NCBI RefSeq assembly: GCF_000010425.1
Contig: NC_008618.1
Location: 1,047,946 to 1,111,945 of the forward strand
Direction: 5' to 3'
Source of the DNA: Bifidobacterium adolescentis ATCC 15703
GTDB lineage: Bacteria; Actinomycetota; Actinomycetes; Actinomycetales; Bifidobacteriaceae
Length of the DNA stretch: 64,000 nt
Shown here: positions 19,471-27,569 of the stretch, piece by piece
Layout: each line of letters starts with the position of its first letter
Numbering within the stretch: the stretch's first letter is position 1
Notes under the pieces: model-generated
What the model saw: only the letters and a program-made list of their open reading frames with translations
Database searches by the model: none
Told to the model about the DNA's origin: nothing
Made by a program: the position numbers and the translations under genes

Positions 19471-20592
19471 ATGGTATACTCGCATAACGCGCCGTTCCGC
19501 GCCGACGTGGTCGGCTCCTATCTCCGCCCGGCCGAGCTCAAGGCCGCGCGTGAGGATTTCGCCGCCGGCAAAATCGATGCCGCAGCGCTCAAGGCGGTCG
19601 AGGACAAGGCCATCACCGAACTCGTCGCCAAGCAGAAGGCCGCCGGCCTGCATGTGATCACCGACGGCGAATTCCGCCGCGGCTGGTGGCATTTCGACTT
19701 CATGTGGGGCTTCAACGGCGTGGACCATGCCGCCGCAGCCCACCGCGTCGCCTTCCACGACGAGGTGACCCCGGCCGACACCGCCACCGTGACCGGAAGA
19801 ATCTCCGGCGAGAACCATCCGTTCGTCGAACATTTCAAGTTCGTCAAGCAGTTCGAGGACGAGAACACCGTGGCCCGCCAGACCATGCCCTCCCCCGCGC
19901 AGACCCGCTTCGTGCTCACCGGCAACGCGGCCGCCTACCCGTATGACGAGTTCTACAAGAACGACGACGAGCTGACCGCCGACATCGTCGCCGCCTACCG
20001 CCAAGTCATCGCCGACCTGTATGCCGCCGGCTGCCGCAACGTGCAGTTCGACGACTGCACCTGGACCCGCCTGTGCGATGCGAGCGTACGCGAACGTCTC
20101 GGCTGGAGCGACGAGGACGCGCTACGCCTGCAGCAGGAGAACCTCGACGTCATCAACGCCGTGATCTCCGACCAGCCGGACGACCTGGTCATCAACACCC
20201 ACGTGTGCCGCGGCAACTTCCACTCCACCTGGCTTTCCTCCGGAGGTTACGCGCCGGTCGCGGCCAAACTGTTCGGCGAGGAGAACGTGGACGCCTACTA
20301 CCTCGAGTTCGACGACGACCGTTCCGGCGATTTCGCGCCGCTCGCCGAAGTCTCCGGCGACAAGAAGGTCGTGCTCGGCCTGATCACCTCCAAGAAGCCC
20401 GACCTTGAGGATCCGGACACCATCAAGGCCCGCATCCAGGAAGCCGCCCAGTACATTCCGCTCGACCGCCTGTGCCTGTCCACCCAGTGCGGCTTCGCCT
20501 CCACCCAGGAAGGCAACAAGCTCACCGAAGACCAGCAGTGGGCCAAGATCGCACTCGTCCAATCCATCGCCAAGGACGTGTGGGGCGAGTAA
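19471..20592 (+). CDS. Cobalamin-independent methionine synthase-like methyltransferase (MetE C-terminal family)
   Basis: 373 aa from the ATG at 19471 (FRADVVGSYLRP opening), the single-domain relative of the MetE catalytic half. Possible Zn ligands are seen in INTHVCRGNF and the late LCLSTQCGF, plus the acidic QFDDCTW. Such enzymes transfer methyl groups from small donors to homocysteine or related thiols; the donor here is unknown. The start at 19471 is preferred to 19405 because AAAGGGG lies a few bases upstream. No SAM riboswitch pattern is seen in the leader. Confidence 0.88.
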   Translation: MVYSHNAPFRADVVGSYLRPAELKAAREDFAAGKIDAAALKAVEDKAITELVAKQKAAGLHVITDGEFRRGWWHFDFMWGFNGVDHAAAAHRVAFHDEVTPADTATVTGRISGENHPFVEHFKFVKQFEDENTVARQTMPSPAQTRFVLTGNAAAYPYDEFYKNDDELTADIVAAYRQVIADLYAAGCRNVQFDDCTWTRLCDASVRERLGWSDEDALRLQQENLDVINAVISDQPDDLVINTHVCRGNFHSTWLSSGGYAPVAAKLFGEENVDAYYLEFDDDRSGDFAPLAEVSGDKKVVLGLITSKKPDLEDPDTIKARIQEAAQYIPLDRLCLSTQCGFASTQEGNKLTEDQQWAKIALVQSIAKDVWGE

Positions 20593-20624
20593 ACACAGCA
20601 CGCCATCCACAATCAGCTATAAGG

Positions 20625-20665
20625 AAGGGCTATCCGTCTTGTTCGGCGGATAGCCCTTTGTTTGT
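20625..20665. terminator. Terminator between convergent genes
   Basis: AAGGGCTATCCG (20625-20636) pairs with CGGATAGCCCTT (20647-20658), followed by TGTTTGTTTG on the plus strand. It serves the MetE-like gene and probably also the convergent gene at 20690. Confidence 0.85.
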
Positions 20666-20689
20666 TTGCCGGCGTTTTTAACGGGCAGG

Positions 20690-21448
20690 TCAGCCCTTCA
20701 CAGCCTCATCGATGCAACGAATCGCGTTCAACGTACGCGGATAGCCGATATACGGCATGCACTGCGAGACCACCGCGATTAGAAACGCCTTCTCATTGCC
20801 AACGACCATATTCGCCTTGGCATGCGCCGTAAGCTGCGGTTCGCAACCACCCTGCGCGGCCAGGAAACACAACGTGACCATTTCGCGCTCGCGGGTGTCG
20901 AGTCCGCCGCGAGTGTAGTAGTCGCCGAAGCAGTTGTCGGCCAGCCACTTGTTGATGTGCCGGGTCTCCTCCGGTCCGGATTGCGCGAATCCGCGCATGT
21001 TCTCGCCGAAGATCTCGACCTGCTTGTCCTCTCCGGCCTGCGCGCGGGTCTCCGACGTGGTCGTGCCCTGCGGCTCCAGCGGCAGATGCACGTTCGCGGC
21101 TCCAAGGAAAACGTTGAGCTTCTTCAGGAACGGCAGGGTTCTCCCGAATCCGCAGTATGCGGTGGCTTGGTAGATCATCTCCTTGATGGCCACGGACGTC
21201 AGTCCTGTCTCGTAGGCGACCGGCAGCATCATTTCGAACGCGTCGAGACCCTGGCAGCCGACCAGAGCCGCGAGGATCGCCAGGGAGCGGGTCTGGTCGT
21301 CCAGATCGGGATGGTTCGCGCCCGGCTCGTTCACCACTTCCCCGTAAGCGAAGTCGGAAAACAGCTTGACATATTCCGGATCGGTCTGCGACAGCGTCCT
21401 GTCGTTGTTCCAGAACGCGTTCATCTTCCTATGCAGTTCCTCGAACAT
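20690..21448 (-). CDS. Carboxymuconolactone decarboxylase-family protein (double domain)
   Basis: 252 aa with two CMD/AhpD-like halves. The first has SLAILAALVGCQGLDAFEMMLPVAYETGLTSVAIKEMIYQATAYCGFGR; the second has EMVTLCFLAAQGGCEPQLTAHAKAN followed by a late QCMPYIGYPR. These proteins are small decarboxylases or peroxidase-like thiol enzymes. Cysteines are present in both halves, but the classic ExxCxxH proton relay is not clear. The start at 21448 is preferred over 21493 because AAAGGA precedes it. A MerR regulator lies 97 bases upstream on the same strand and probably controls it. Confidence 0.87.
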   Translation of the reverse strand: MFEELHRKMNAFWNNDRTLSQTDPEYVKLFSDFAYGEVVNEPGANHPDLDDQTRSLAILAALVGCQGLDAFEMMLPVAYETGLTSVAIKEMIYQATAYCGFGRTLPFLKKLNVFLGAANVHLPLEPQGTTTSETRAQAGEDKQVEIFGENMRGFAQSGPEETRHINKWLADNCFGDYYTRGGLDTREREMVTLCFLAAQGGCEPQLTAHAKANMVVGNEKAFLIAVVSQCMPYIGYPRTLNAIRCIDEAVKG

Positions 21449-21544
21449 GGCTTCCTTTCCATTCGATGTCTTCGCGCCGCATGCCGCGTTCATTCTATCG
21501 TCGGAAATGTTGCGTGCGGATAGCGGCCATCGTCGTCTGAATGT

Positions 21545-22018
21545 TCAGCGTGCGATCGCGCCCTTGCCGGGCTGTTTCTTGACGTTTTCGATGACGTCTT
21601 TGTTTTCCTCGAGAATTCGGTTGGCCTCATCCTCGTGTCCTTCGGCGATGGCGCGCCAATAGAGCGATTTGAGCGACACGTACGCCTGCTGGATGCGCAG
21701 GGCCTCGGCGTTCGCGGCCAGACGCAGCGATTGCGCGTCGAGCAGTTCGATCTGCCGTCGGGCGCCTTCCGGACCGTCGAAACGGTTCTTCAGGTATTCG
21801 CGCATCGATTCAAGCGGCATGCCCGTCGCCGCCAGGCATGCGATGGTGGTCAGCGATTCGATGTCCTTGTCCGAATAGACTCGGTGGCCTGAACTCGGAT
21901 CGCGGGCGATCGGATCGATGATGCCGATCTGCTCGTAATAACGCAACGTCGATTCGGGCAGTCCGGAAATCATGGACGCCTCACGGATCGAGTGCCAGGT
22001 GGTCGTCGTATTGCTCAT
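21545..22018 (-). CDS. MerR-family transcriptional regulator
   Basis: 157 aa. The N-terminal winged helix has SIREASMISGLPESTLRYYEQIGIIDP and HRVYSDKDIESLTTIACLAATGMPLESMREYL, then a coiled-coil dimer helix (RRQIELLDAQSLRLAANAEALRIQQAYV). No cysteines are set out as in metal sensors. The layout resembles the AdhR-like subgroup that responds to aldehydes or electrophiles; that is an inference. It is read towards the CMD protein, a common pairing. A start at 22027 (GTG) is also possible. Confidence 0.9.
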   Translation of the reverse strand: MSNTTTTWHSIREASMISGLPESTLRYYEQIGIIDPIARDPSSGHRVYSDKDIESLTTIACLAATGMPLESMREYLKNRFDGPEGARRQIELLDAQSLRLAANAEALRIQQAYVSLKSLYWRAIAEGHEDEANRILEENKDVIENVKKQPGKGAIAR

Positions 22019-22176
22019 ACCCCGCACTCTAAAAACTTAAAGTGCTCGAAGTCCATATTCCGGCGTGTCGTATTGGTCCGACGTCAAACGGCATTGAGCG
22101 GGCAATGGAAGAGCCGGTATCCGAAAAGTGGATCTGTCGCACGACTCCATTTTTATGTCCGTTTCGGCAATCGTGC

Positions 22177-22220
22177 GGCTTTTTCGTCCGTCTGTATGGG
22201 AACCGACGGACGAAAAAGCC
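22177..22220 (-). terminator. Terminator at the end of the bile salt hydrolase gene
   Basis: GGCTTTTTCGTCCGTC (22177-22192) pairs with GACGGACGAAAAAGCC (22205-22220), a near-perfect 16-bp stem that starts 10 bases beyond the bsh stop. Confidence 0.8.
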
Positions 22221-22229
22221 CACGCATGC

Positions 22230-23180
22230 TCAGGCGGCGGTGATCAGCTCCGAGGAATCCATGTCGAAATCGGCCATCGCGTAGGAGCGGATGGCGGGAT
22301 CATCATACGTGTTCATGTAGTACGTGTTGGTCTTGGACGAATATCCGCTGGTGAACAGCGTGCGTTCGAACTGGCCGTTGCTCATCTTCGCCATGCCGTC
22401 AACCATCTGCACGGAACCAAGGGTGTGGAACAGGCGAGACACGTTGGCCGCCTCGCCTTCCTGCTGCGGATAATGCGTGTTGGCATAAGCCACACGCACG
22501 AAACGCGACGGGGAGCTCACATCGCCCGGAATGCCATGCATGCTCACACCCGCGCCCCAAGCGGACAGGGACGCCTTGCCCCACGTGGCCGGCTCGGCCA
22601 TCTCGTTGCCGACGCACATGTAGTTGCGCAGATTCTCCATATGGAAGCCAAACGTCGGCTGGTTGGTCAGCACGTCTACGTCGTCATGGTGCACATGCAT
22701 GCCGTCCGCCATCTGTTCGACGACGATGCTGCGCTCGCTGTCGCCGATGATCCAATGCAGCAGCGACTCCTGCTGGCCGGGCACGATCTGGGAGACGAGG
22801 GTCACGTTCTTCAACGCCTCCTCGACTTCGTCGACGGAATCGAAATTGCGTGCCACCCACAGCGGGAATTCGAAGGTCGCGACGTTGTCGGTGCCTTCGA
22901 CCGGCTCATGCACGAACTCCGCGTAGCCGGGGAAATTCAATCCCGCGATGGCCAGACCATGCTCGTTGGCGCAGTCGAAATACATCGGACGGTCGGCCAT
23001 GACCACGCCCACGCCGATCACCGCGTTCGGCGTGGCTTTGCCGCTCGCGCCGAACACGTTGTCGTAGTGGTAGCCGCGTGGAGTGGCCAGGATGCTTTCG
23101 CCGTATGAGAAGCTCCAGTCGAGGTTGCGGCCGAAATACATGTTTCCCTCTTCGTCGGAGAAACGAACGCCAGTGCACAT
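22230..23180 (-). CDS. bsh: Bile salt hydrolase (conjugated bile acid hydrolase)
   Basis: 316 aa, Ntn-hydrolase that cleaves glycine or taurine from conjugated bile salts in the cytoplasm. The start at 23180 gives MCTGVRF, so removal of Met exposes the nucleophile Cys2. A start at 23273 would bury it and is rejected. Other active-site residues are in place: Arg18 and Asp21 (GRNLDWS), an Asn in ANEHGLAIAGLN, an Asn in VDVLTNQPTF, and an Arg in SSPSRFVR. Length and sequence match bifidobacterial Bsh rather than penicillin V acylases. It is a single gene with its own terminator. Confidence 0.96.
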   Translation of the reverse strand: MCTGVRFSDEEGNMYFGRNLDWSFSYGESILATPRGYHYDNVFGASGKATPNAVIGVGVVMADRPMYFDCANEHGLAIAGLNFPGYAEFVHEPVEGTDNVATFEFPLWVARNFDSVDEVEEALKNVTLVSQIVPGQQESLLHWIIGDSERSIVVEQMADGMHVHHDDVDVLTNQPTFGFHMENLRNYMCVGNEMAEPATWGKASLSAWGAGVSMHGIPGDVSSPSRFVRVAYANTHYPQQEGEAANVSRLFHTLGSVQMVDGMAKMSNGQFERTLFTSGYSSKTNTYYMNTYDDPAIRSYAMADFDMDSSELITAA

Positions 23181-23310
23181 GATGGACTTCCTTCCTTTGT
23201 TTGATTGACCCGATGCGTTCATCATACGCATGGACGGCTGGACGAACCACGGCTTCCGCCGACGGATAAACATGAAGGGTGGCCAAAAATGCCAAGAGTC
23301 GTTGAAAATG

Positions 23311-23342
23311 AAAAAATCCCCTTGTTTCCAAGGGGATTTTTT
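23311..23342 (-). terminator. Terminator of tRNA-Asn
   Basis: AAAAAATCCCCTTG pairs with CAAGGGGATTTTTT around GAAA on the minus strand, directly after the tRNA 3' end. Confidence 0.9.
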
Positions 23343-23345
23343 GAA

Positions 23346-23421
<76 letters not shown>

Positions 23422-23509
23422 ATGCGCTGTGCACAAGACATGAATCATACGCGGTAAAACGCAAAATGCAAATCCCGCGCGTGTCTCCCCTGCTGCGGCG
23501 GGACTACCG

Positions 23510-24553
23510 TCACATGCTGATCTTCGTCAACGGCATGGCGGAATCGATTGCGAAATCCGGTTCGGACGGTTTCACGCCGCTCTCCACCAGGTTCACGCCC
23601 AGCATGGCCACCATAGCGCCATTATCGGTGCACAGTTTGATTTGCGGGATACGCACTTCGACGCCATGCTTGGCTCCGACCTCCAACAGTTTGGCGCGCA
23701 GTTGGGAGTTCGCGGAGAAGCCGCCGCCAACGATCAGGGTCTTCGAACCGTACTGCTCGCAACCGCGCATCGCCTTCCTGGCGAGCACCGTCGCGACGGA
23801 ATCGGCCAGCGACGCGCACACGTCGTCGATGGGAATCTCATTGCCTTCCGCCTGCTGCTGTTCGATCCAACGCGCCACGGCCGTCTTCACGCCGGAGAAA
23901 CTGAAATCGTACGGATGCTGCTGCCCCGCCTTGCCTTGTGTAAGGCCCTGAGGCACTTTGATGGCATGTGGGTTGCCCAGCTGCGCGTGACGGTCGATGT
24001 GCGGGCCGCCGGGATACGGGAAACCAAGCAGACGCGCCACCTTGTCGAAGCATTCGCCGGCAGCGTCGTCGAGCGTGGTGCCGACCACGTCGATATGCCG
24101 CGCCACGTCTTCGACATGCAGCAGCGAAGTGTGCCCGCCCGACACAATCAACGCAAGCGTGTCCTTGGGGAACGGTCCGAACTGCAGCTGCGTCACCGCG
24201 ATATGTCCGATGACGTGGTTGATGCCGTAGATCGGCTTGTTCGCGGCCCATGCCAACGATTTCGCGCCGGACACGCCGACCGCGAGACAGCCGGCGAGGC
24301 CGGGTCCCGCGGATACGGCGATCGCGTCGACGTCGGACAGCGTCATGTTCGCGTCGGCCAGAGCTTTGGAGACGCATGGCACGAACGCTTCGGCGTGCGC
24401 GCGAGAGGCGATTTCGGGAATCACGCCGCCGTAGCGGGCGTGCTCGTCCATGGAGGACGCGACCACGTTGGAAATGAGGGTGCGTCCCTGTACCACGGCC
24501 GCCGCCGTTTCGTCACAGGTCGATTCGATGCCGAGTACGATTGGTTCGCTCAT
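23510..24553 (-). CDS. tsaD: tRNA N6-threonylcarbamoyladenosine transferase TsaD
   Basis: 347 aa, the catalytic subunit that transfers threonylcarbamoyl to A37 of ANN-decoding tRNAs, working with TsaB and TsaE. ASKHA-fold marks: LGIESTCDETAAAVV at the start, metal-binding NHVIGH (NHxxxH), the phosphate loop IVSGGHTSLL, SFSGVKTAV and GGGFSANSQLR. It overlaps rimI by 4 bases (ATGA). All three partner genes lie in the same run. Confidence 0.97.
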   Translation of the reverse strand: MSEPIVLGIESTCDETAAAVVQGRTLISNVVASSMDEHARYGGVIPEIASRAHAEAFVPCVSKALADANMTLSDVDAIAVSAGPGLAGCLAVGVSGAKSLAWAANKPIYGINHVIGHIAVTQLQFGPFPKDTLALIVSGGHTSLLHVEDVARHIDVVGTTLDDAAGECFDKVARLLGFPYPGGPHIDRHAQLGNPHAIKVPQGLTQGKAGQQHPYDFSFSGVKTAVARWIEQQQAEGNEIPIDDVCASLADSVATVLARKAMRGCEQYGSKTLIVGGGFSANSQLRAKLLEVGAKHGVEVRIPQIKLCTDNGAMVAMLGVNLVESGVKPSEPDFAIDSAMPLTKISM

Positions 24554-25092
24554 TGCTGCTCCGTTGTGTGTGTTGCTGAAGTGTGCTCTGTATCCGCTGT
24601 TGCGCTGAAGCCGACGACGCGCGGCTCCAAGTCGAGGCTCATGGTGTACGCGTCGATGCCTTCTGGCTGGTAGTAGCGTTTGCGCAATCCCATCCGCGTG
24701 AAGCCGAACCTTTCGTACAACGCCAATGCCGGCACGTTGTCGACGCGGACTTCCAGAAGCATGCGTTTGGCGCCCTGCCGACGCGCCGAGACGATCAGTG
24801 TTTCGAGAAGCGCCGCCGCTATCCCCTGCCGTTGGTATGGTCTGCCGACGCCGATCGTCATGATTTCCGCGTCGTCGCCGTCGTACCAGTAGCCTGCGTA
24901 GCCTCGGACGACGGGATCCGCCGTCTGTACGGCATCGCCTTCAATGTCGAGCAGATACGTGCGTGCCGGAGCGTGGAATTCCTGCCGTACGGACTGTTCG
25001 CTCCACGCGCCGCGGCCGAACAGGTCCTTTTCCAATGCGGCGATCTGTCCGACGGCGGTGTCTTCCGGAATCTGGGAATGGTCGACAATCAT
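24550..25092 (-). CDS. rimI: Ribosomal protein S18-alanine N-acetyltransferase RimI
   Basis: GNAT enzyme of about 180 aa. The acetyl-CoA site is visible as IMTIGVGRPYQRQGIAAALLETLI (Q/RxxGxG/A loop), followed by RMLLEVRVDNVPALALYERFGF and RKRYY. The start at 25092 (MIVDHSQIP) sits at the beginning of the GNAT fold; the upstream open frame is low-complexity Ser/Arg and not coding. Target S18 is inferred from the fixed tsaD-rimI-tsaB order. Confidence 0.92.
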   Translation of the reverse strand: MIVDHSQIPEDTAVGQIAALEKDLFGRGAWSEQSVRQEFHAPARTYLLDIEGDAVQTADPVVRGYAGYWYDGDDAEIMTIGVGRPYQRQGIAAALLETLIVSARRQGAKRMLLEVRVDNVPALALYERFGFTRMGLRKRYYQPEGIDAYTMSLDLEPRVVGFSATADTEHTSATHTTEQQ

Positions 25093-25102
25093 GGGCGTGC
25101 CG

Positions 25103-25873
25103 TCACTCCGTTCGTTCGGCGCCGGCATGGTTGAGCACATGCTTGAGCGGGTTGGGCACTGACACGTCCGGACGACGCAGATATAACGGTTCGACGGGGG
25201 TCGGTTCTGCCAACGCCTGTTCGCTGGTGGTGAAGGCCGCGAATCGCGCCAATCCTTCCGCGCCTTCGTCGAGCAGAGCATGGTCGTCGACTTCGCCGAG
25301 GGAGGCAATCGCATTCCACGACTGCGCGTATTTGACCGCACCATGGCCGATGACGTCGACGACGTACGGCTTGCCCGTGTCGGCGAGCTTCGTAAGAACG
25401 TCATTGACGCGCATCGTGATGGAATCCGGATAGTCGATGTCCATGTCGATCAACGTTATGGGCGATTGTCCGACGCCGTCCGCAACGGTGCCGCCGTCAT
25501 ACAGCGCGAAATACAGTTGCCGGCGACGCGCGTCGTTGACGGCAAGCGTCAGATGGCGGCGATCGTCCGTAGCTTGAGTATGTGCCAGGCATTGCGGCGC
25601 GAGCACGTCCTGTCCGACCAGTTGCGCGCCTGTGGCGAAGGCCAATGCCTTGGCCGCGACGATGCCGGCGCGCAGGCCGGTGAATGGCGCCGGTCCGACG
25701 CCGACGACGATGCGGGTGATGTCCGACGCCTGCAGTCCAGCCTGTTCGACGGCTTGCGCGATGTTCACCTGCAGTTTCTCGACATGGGTGCGCGAATCCG
25801 TTTCGACGATGGGTTCATGTCCGACCACGCCTACGGTCGAACCATATGAGGTGTCAATCACCAGTGTCTGCAT
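25103..25873 (-). CDS. tsaB: tRNA t6A biosynthesis subunit TsaB
   Basis: 256 aa, inactive paralogue of TsaD that scaffolds the t6A complex. Starts MQTLVIDTSYGSTVGVV, with VGVGPAPFTGLRAGIVAAKALAFATG typical of the family. The start at 25873 fits the family N-terminus; an upstream start at 25933 adds unrelated residues. The rimI start lies 10 bases after its stop. Confidence 0.94.
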   Translation of the reverse strand: MQTLVIDTSYGSTVGVVGHEPIVETDSRTHVEKLQVNIAQAVEQAGLQASDITRIVVGVGPAPFTGLRAGIVAAKALAFATGAQLVGQDVLAPQCLAHTQATDDRRHLTLAVNDARRRQLYFALYDGGTVADGVGQSPITLIDMDIDYPDSITMRVNDVLTKLADTGKPYVVDVIGHGAVKYAQSWNAIASLGEVDDHALLDEGAEGLARFAAFTTSEQALAEPTPVEPLYLRRPDVSVPNPLKHVLNHAGAERTE

Positions 25874-25977
25874 ATGCTTGAAAACTCCTTGTGCCAAACT
25901 GCCAACCACTGTACAACCGGCGCTGGAAGCCACGGCATGCGGTGCGGTCGGCCACGTCGGATGCGTCTTAGACAGGG

Positions 25978-26550
25978 TCAGCGTTTTCCCGCGGTGAAAT
26001 CGAACGAATCCCAGGCAGCGCCCACCGGCACCAACGTCACCGTGCGTGCGCCCGCGCTGGTCAGCTCGCCGTCCGCGGTCACGGCGGGCGCGTCAAGCGG
26101 ACGGTCGATGTGGATTTCAAGCCGTTCCGGAGCCAATGCGGCGGCCATCTGCTCGCCCCATTCCATCAGGATGACGGTATGCTCGCCCGGATCCTCCAAT
26201 TCCTCGTCCAAGCCGAGCGATTCCAATTCGTCCAATAGCCGTCCGACCGTGTCCTGTCCGGGCGCGTAGGCGTTGCCGCCGAGCCTGTAGGCGTCGACGT
26301 GCACCAGATGCGCCGGCGAACCGTCCGCGAACCGTCCCTCAAGCTCGCGTGCGATGGTGAAGGTCGGCGAGACGATGGGCTCTCCGATGCCAAGTCCCGC
26401 GCCGAACCCTTGCGCGAACGTGGTCTTGCCGGCGCCAAGCGGACCGGACAGCAACAGCACGTCGCCTCCACGGGCAAGCTTCGCCAAACGCTCCCCCAAC
26501 GCCTGCATGTCCTCGCCGGTGGCGGCTGTGATGGTAATGGTGTTGCTCAT
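25978..26550 (-). CDS. tsaE: tRNA t6A biosynthesis ATPase TsaE
   Basis: 190 aa. P-loop GPLGAGKTTFAQGFGAGLGI, switch region SPTFTIARELEG, HVDAYRLGG and Walker B-like VILMEWGEQM. TsaE cycles ATP to reset the TsaBD complex. The start at 26550 overlaps the holA stop by 4 bases. Confidence 0.95.
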   Translation of the reverse strand: MSNTITITAATGEDMQALGERLAKLARGGDVLLLSGPLGAGKTTFAQGFGAGLGIGEPIVSPTFTIARELEGRFADGSPAHLVHVDAYRLGGNAYAPGQDTVGRLLDELESLGLDEELEDPGEHTVILMEWGEQMAAALAPERLEIHIDRPLDAPAVTADGELTSAGARTVTLVPVGAAWDSFDFTAGKR

Positions 26551-27566
26551 GCGGCACGTCCTTTGCGGCTGATCAGTTCGATGGACCGTTCCAAAGCATA
26601 GACCGGGTCCGAGCCATTGGTTTTGCTTTGCTCGTCGGCCCATGCGAGCATCTGGATGCATGCGCTCATGCCGCTTGACGTCCATCCGGATAGTTGCCGG
26701 GTCGCGTTCTTCAACACCCAGGGGTTCGTTTTCGCCTCGGCCGTGGAAATGGTGCCCGCACGCACCGCCGACGCCTTCGCCATCGTCCGCAGCTTCATGG
26801 CCAGCGCGCCGATAAGCGCGATCGGAGCGGTGCCCTGTTCCACGGACGATCGCATGGCGATGATCGCGTCCGCCGTACGTCCCGACAACGCGAGGTCGGC
26901 GACACGGAAGCCATCCACCTGCGGATTGGAGGTGAGATATTGGTTGACGCGGTCGAGCGTCATGGGATTGTCGTCGAAATCGAAGCATAACTGGCCGACC
27001 ATGGCCGCAAGCTCGCCGGTCCTATCCCCCAACACGGCCACGAGTTGCTGCGCGGCCATCGGCTCGACGCGGCGTTTGCGCCGTTCGAAGCATTGCATGA
27101 CGAAGTTGAGTTTGGCCTCGGGCTTCTTCAGGTCGGCGACAGCGTCCTTGTACGCTCCGGCCTTGGTGAGCTGCTCCACCAGACGTTTGCCCTTCACACC
27201 GCCCTCATGCTGGCAGATGACGATGCACGCGTCCGCCGGCTCCTTGCACGCCTGTCTGCAGTAAGAGACCATGGCGTCGCCCAGTTTTTCGTCCGCGTTC
27301 TGCAGGTTGGTGACGATGACGATGGCGCGATCCGCAAGCAATGATGGGCTTACCGCTTCGTCGAAGGTGTAATGGTCGGCGTTTGCCGCGTCGAGTTCGA
27401 TGGTTTCCGCGTCGGGATACCGGCGTTGCGCCTCGTGTTTGAGGTCGCGCACCGTCTGGTCGTTCAGGTACGAGTCGCCTCCGTACACGAGGTGGAAGGG
27501 CGTGGTGGCTGCGGATGGTTTCGGCATACCATTCAATCTCGCTGTATCGGTGGACAAAACCGGCAT
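26547..27566 (-). CDS. holA: DNA polymerase III delta subunit
   Basis: 339 aa, clamp-loader wrench that opens the beta clamp. Family pattern: FHLVYGGDSYLNDQTVRDLK at the N-terminus, ADRAIVIVTNLQNAD in the AAA-like domain, and C-terminal collar helices (LALSGRTADAIIAMR). It starts 3 bases after the comEC stop, between competence genes and the t6A genes, the usual actinobacterial arrangement. An alternative start is M14 at 27527. Confidence 0.93.
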   Translation of the reverse strand: MPVLSTDTARLNGMPKPSAATTPFHLVYGGDSYLNDQTVRDLKHEAQRRYPDAETIELDAANADHYTFDEAVSPSLLADRAIVIVTNLQNADEKLGDAMVSYCRQACKEPADACIVICQHEGGVKGKRLVEQLTKAGAYKDAVADLKKPEAKLNFVMQCFERRKRRVEPMAAQQLVAVLGDRTGELAAMVGQLCFDFDDNPMTLDRVNQYLTSNPQVDGFRVADLALSGRTADAIIAMRSSVEQGTAPIALIGALAMKLRTMAKASAVRAGTISTAEAKTNPWVLKNATRQLSGWTSSGMSACIQMLAWADEQSKTNGSDPVYALERSIELISRKGRAA

Positions 27567-27569
27567 GGC

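Noticed and set aside
23466-23951. Plus-strand open frames opposite tsaD
   Set aside because: They are shadows of a gene with complete family motifs on the minus strand.
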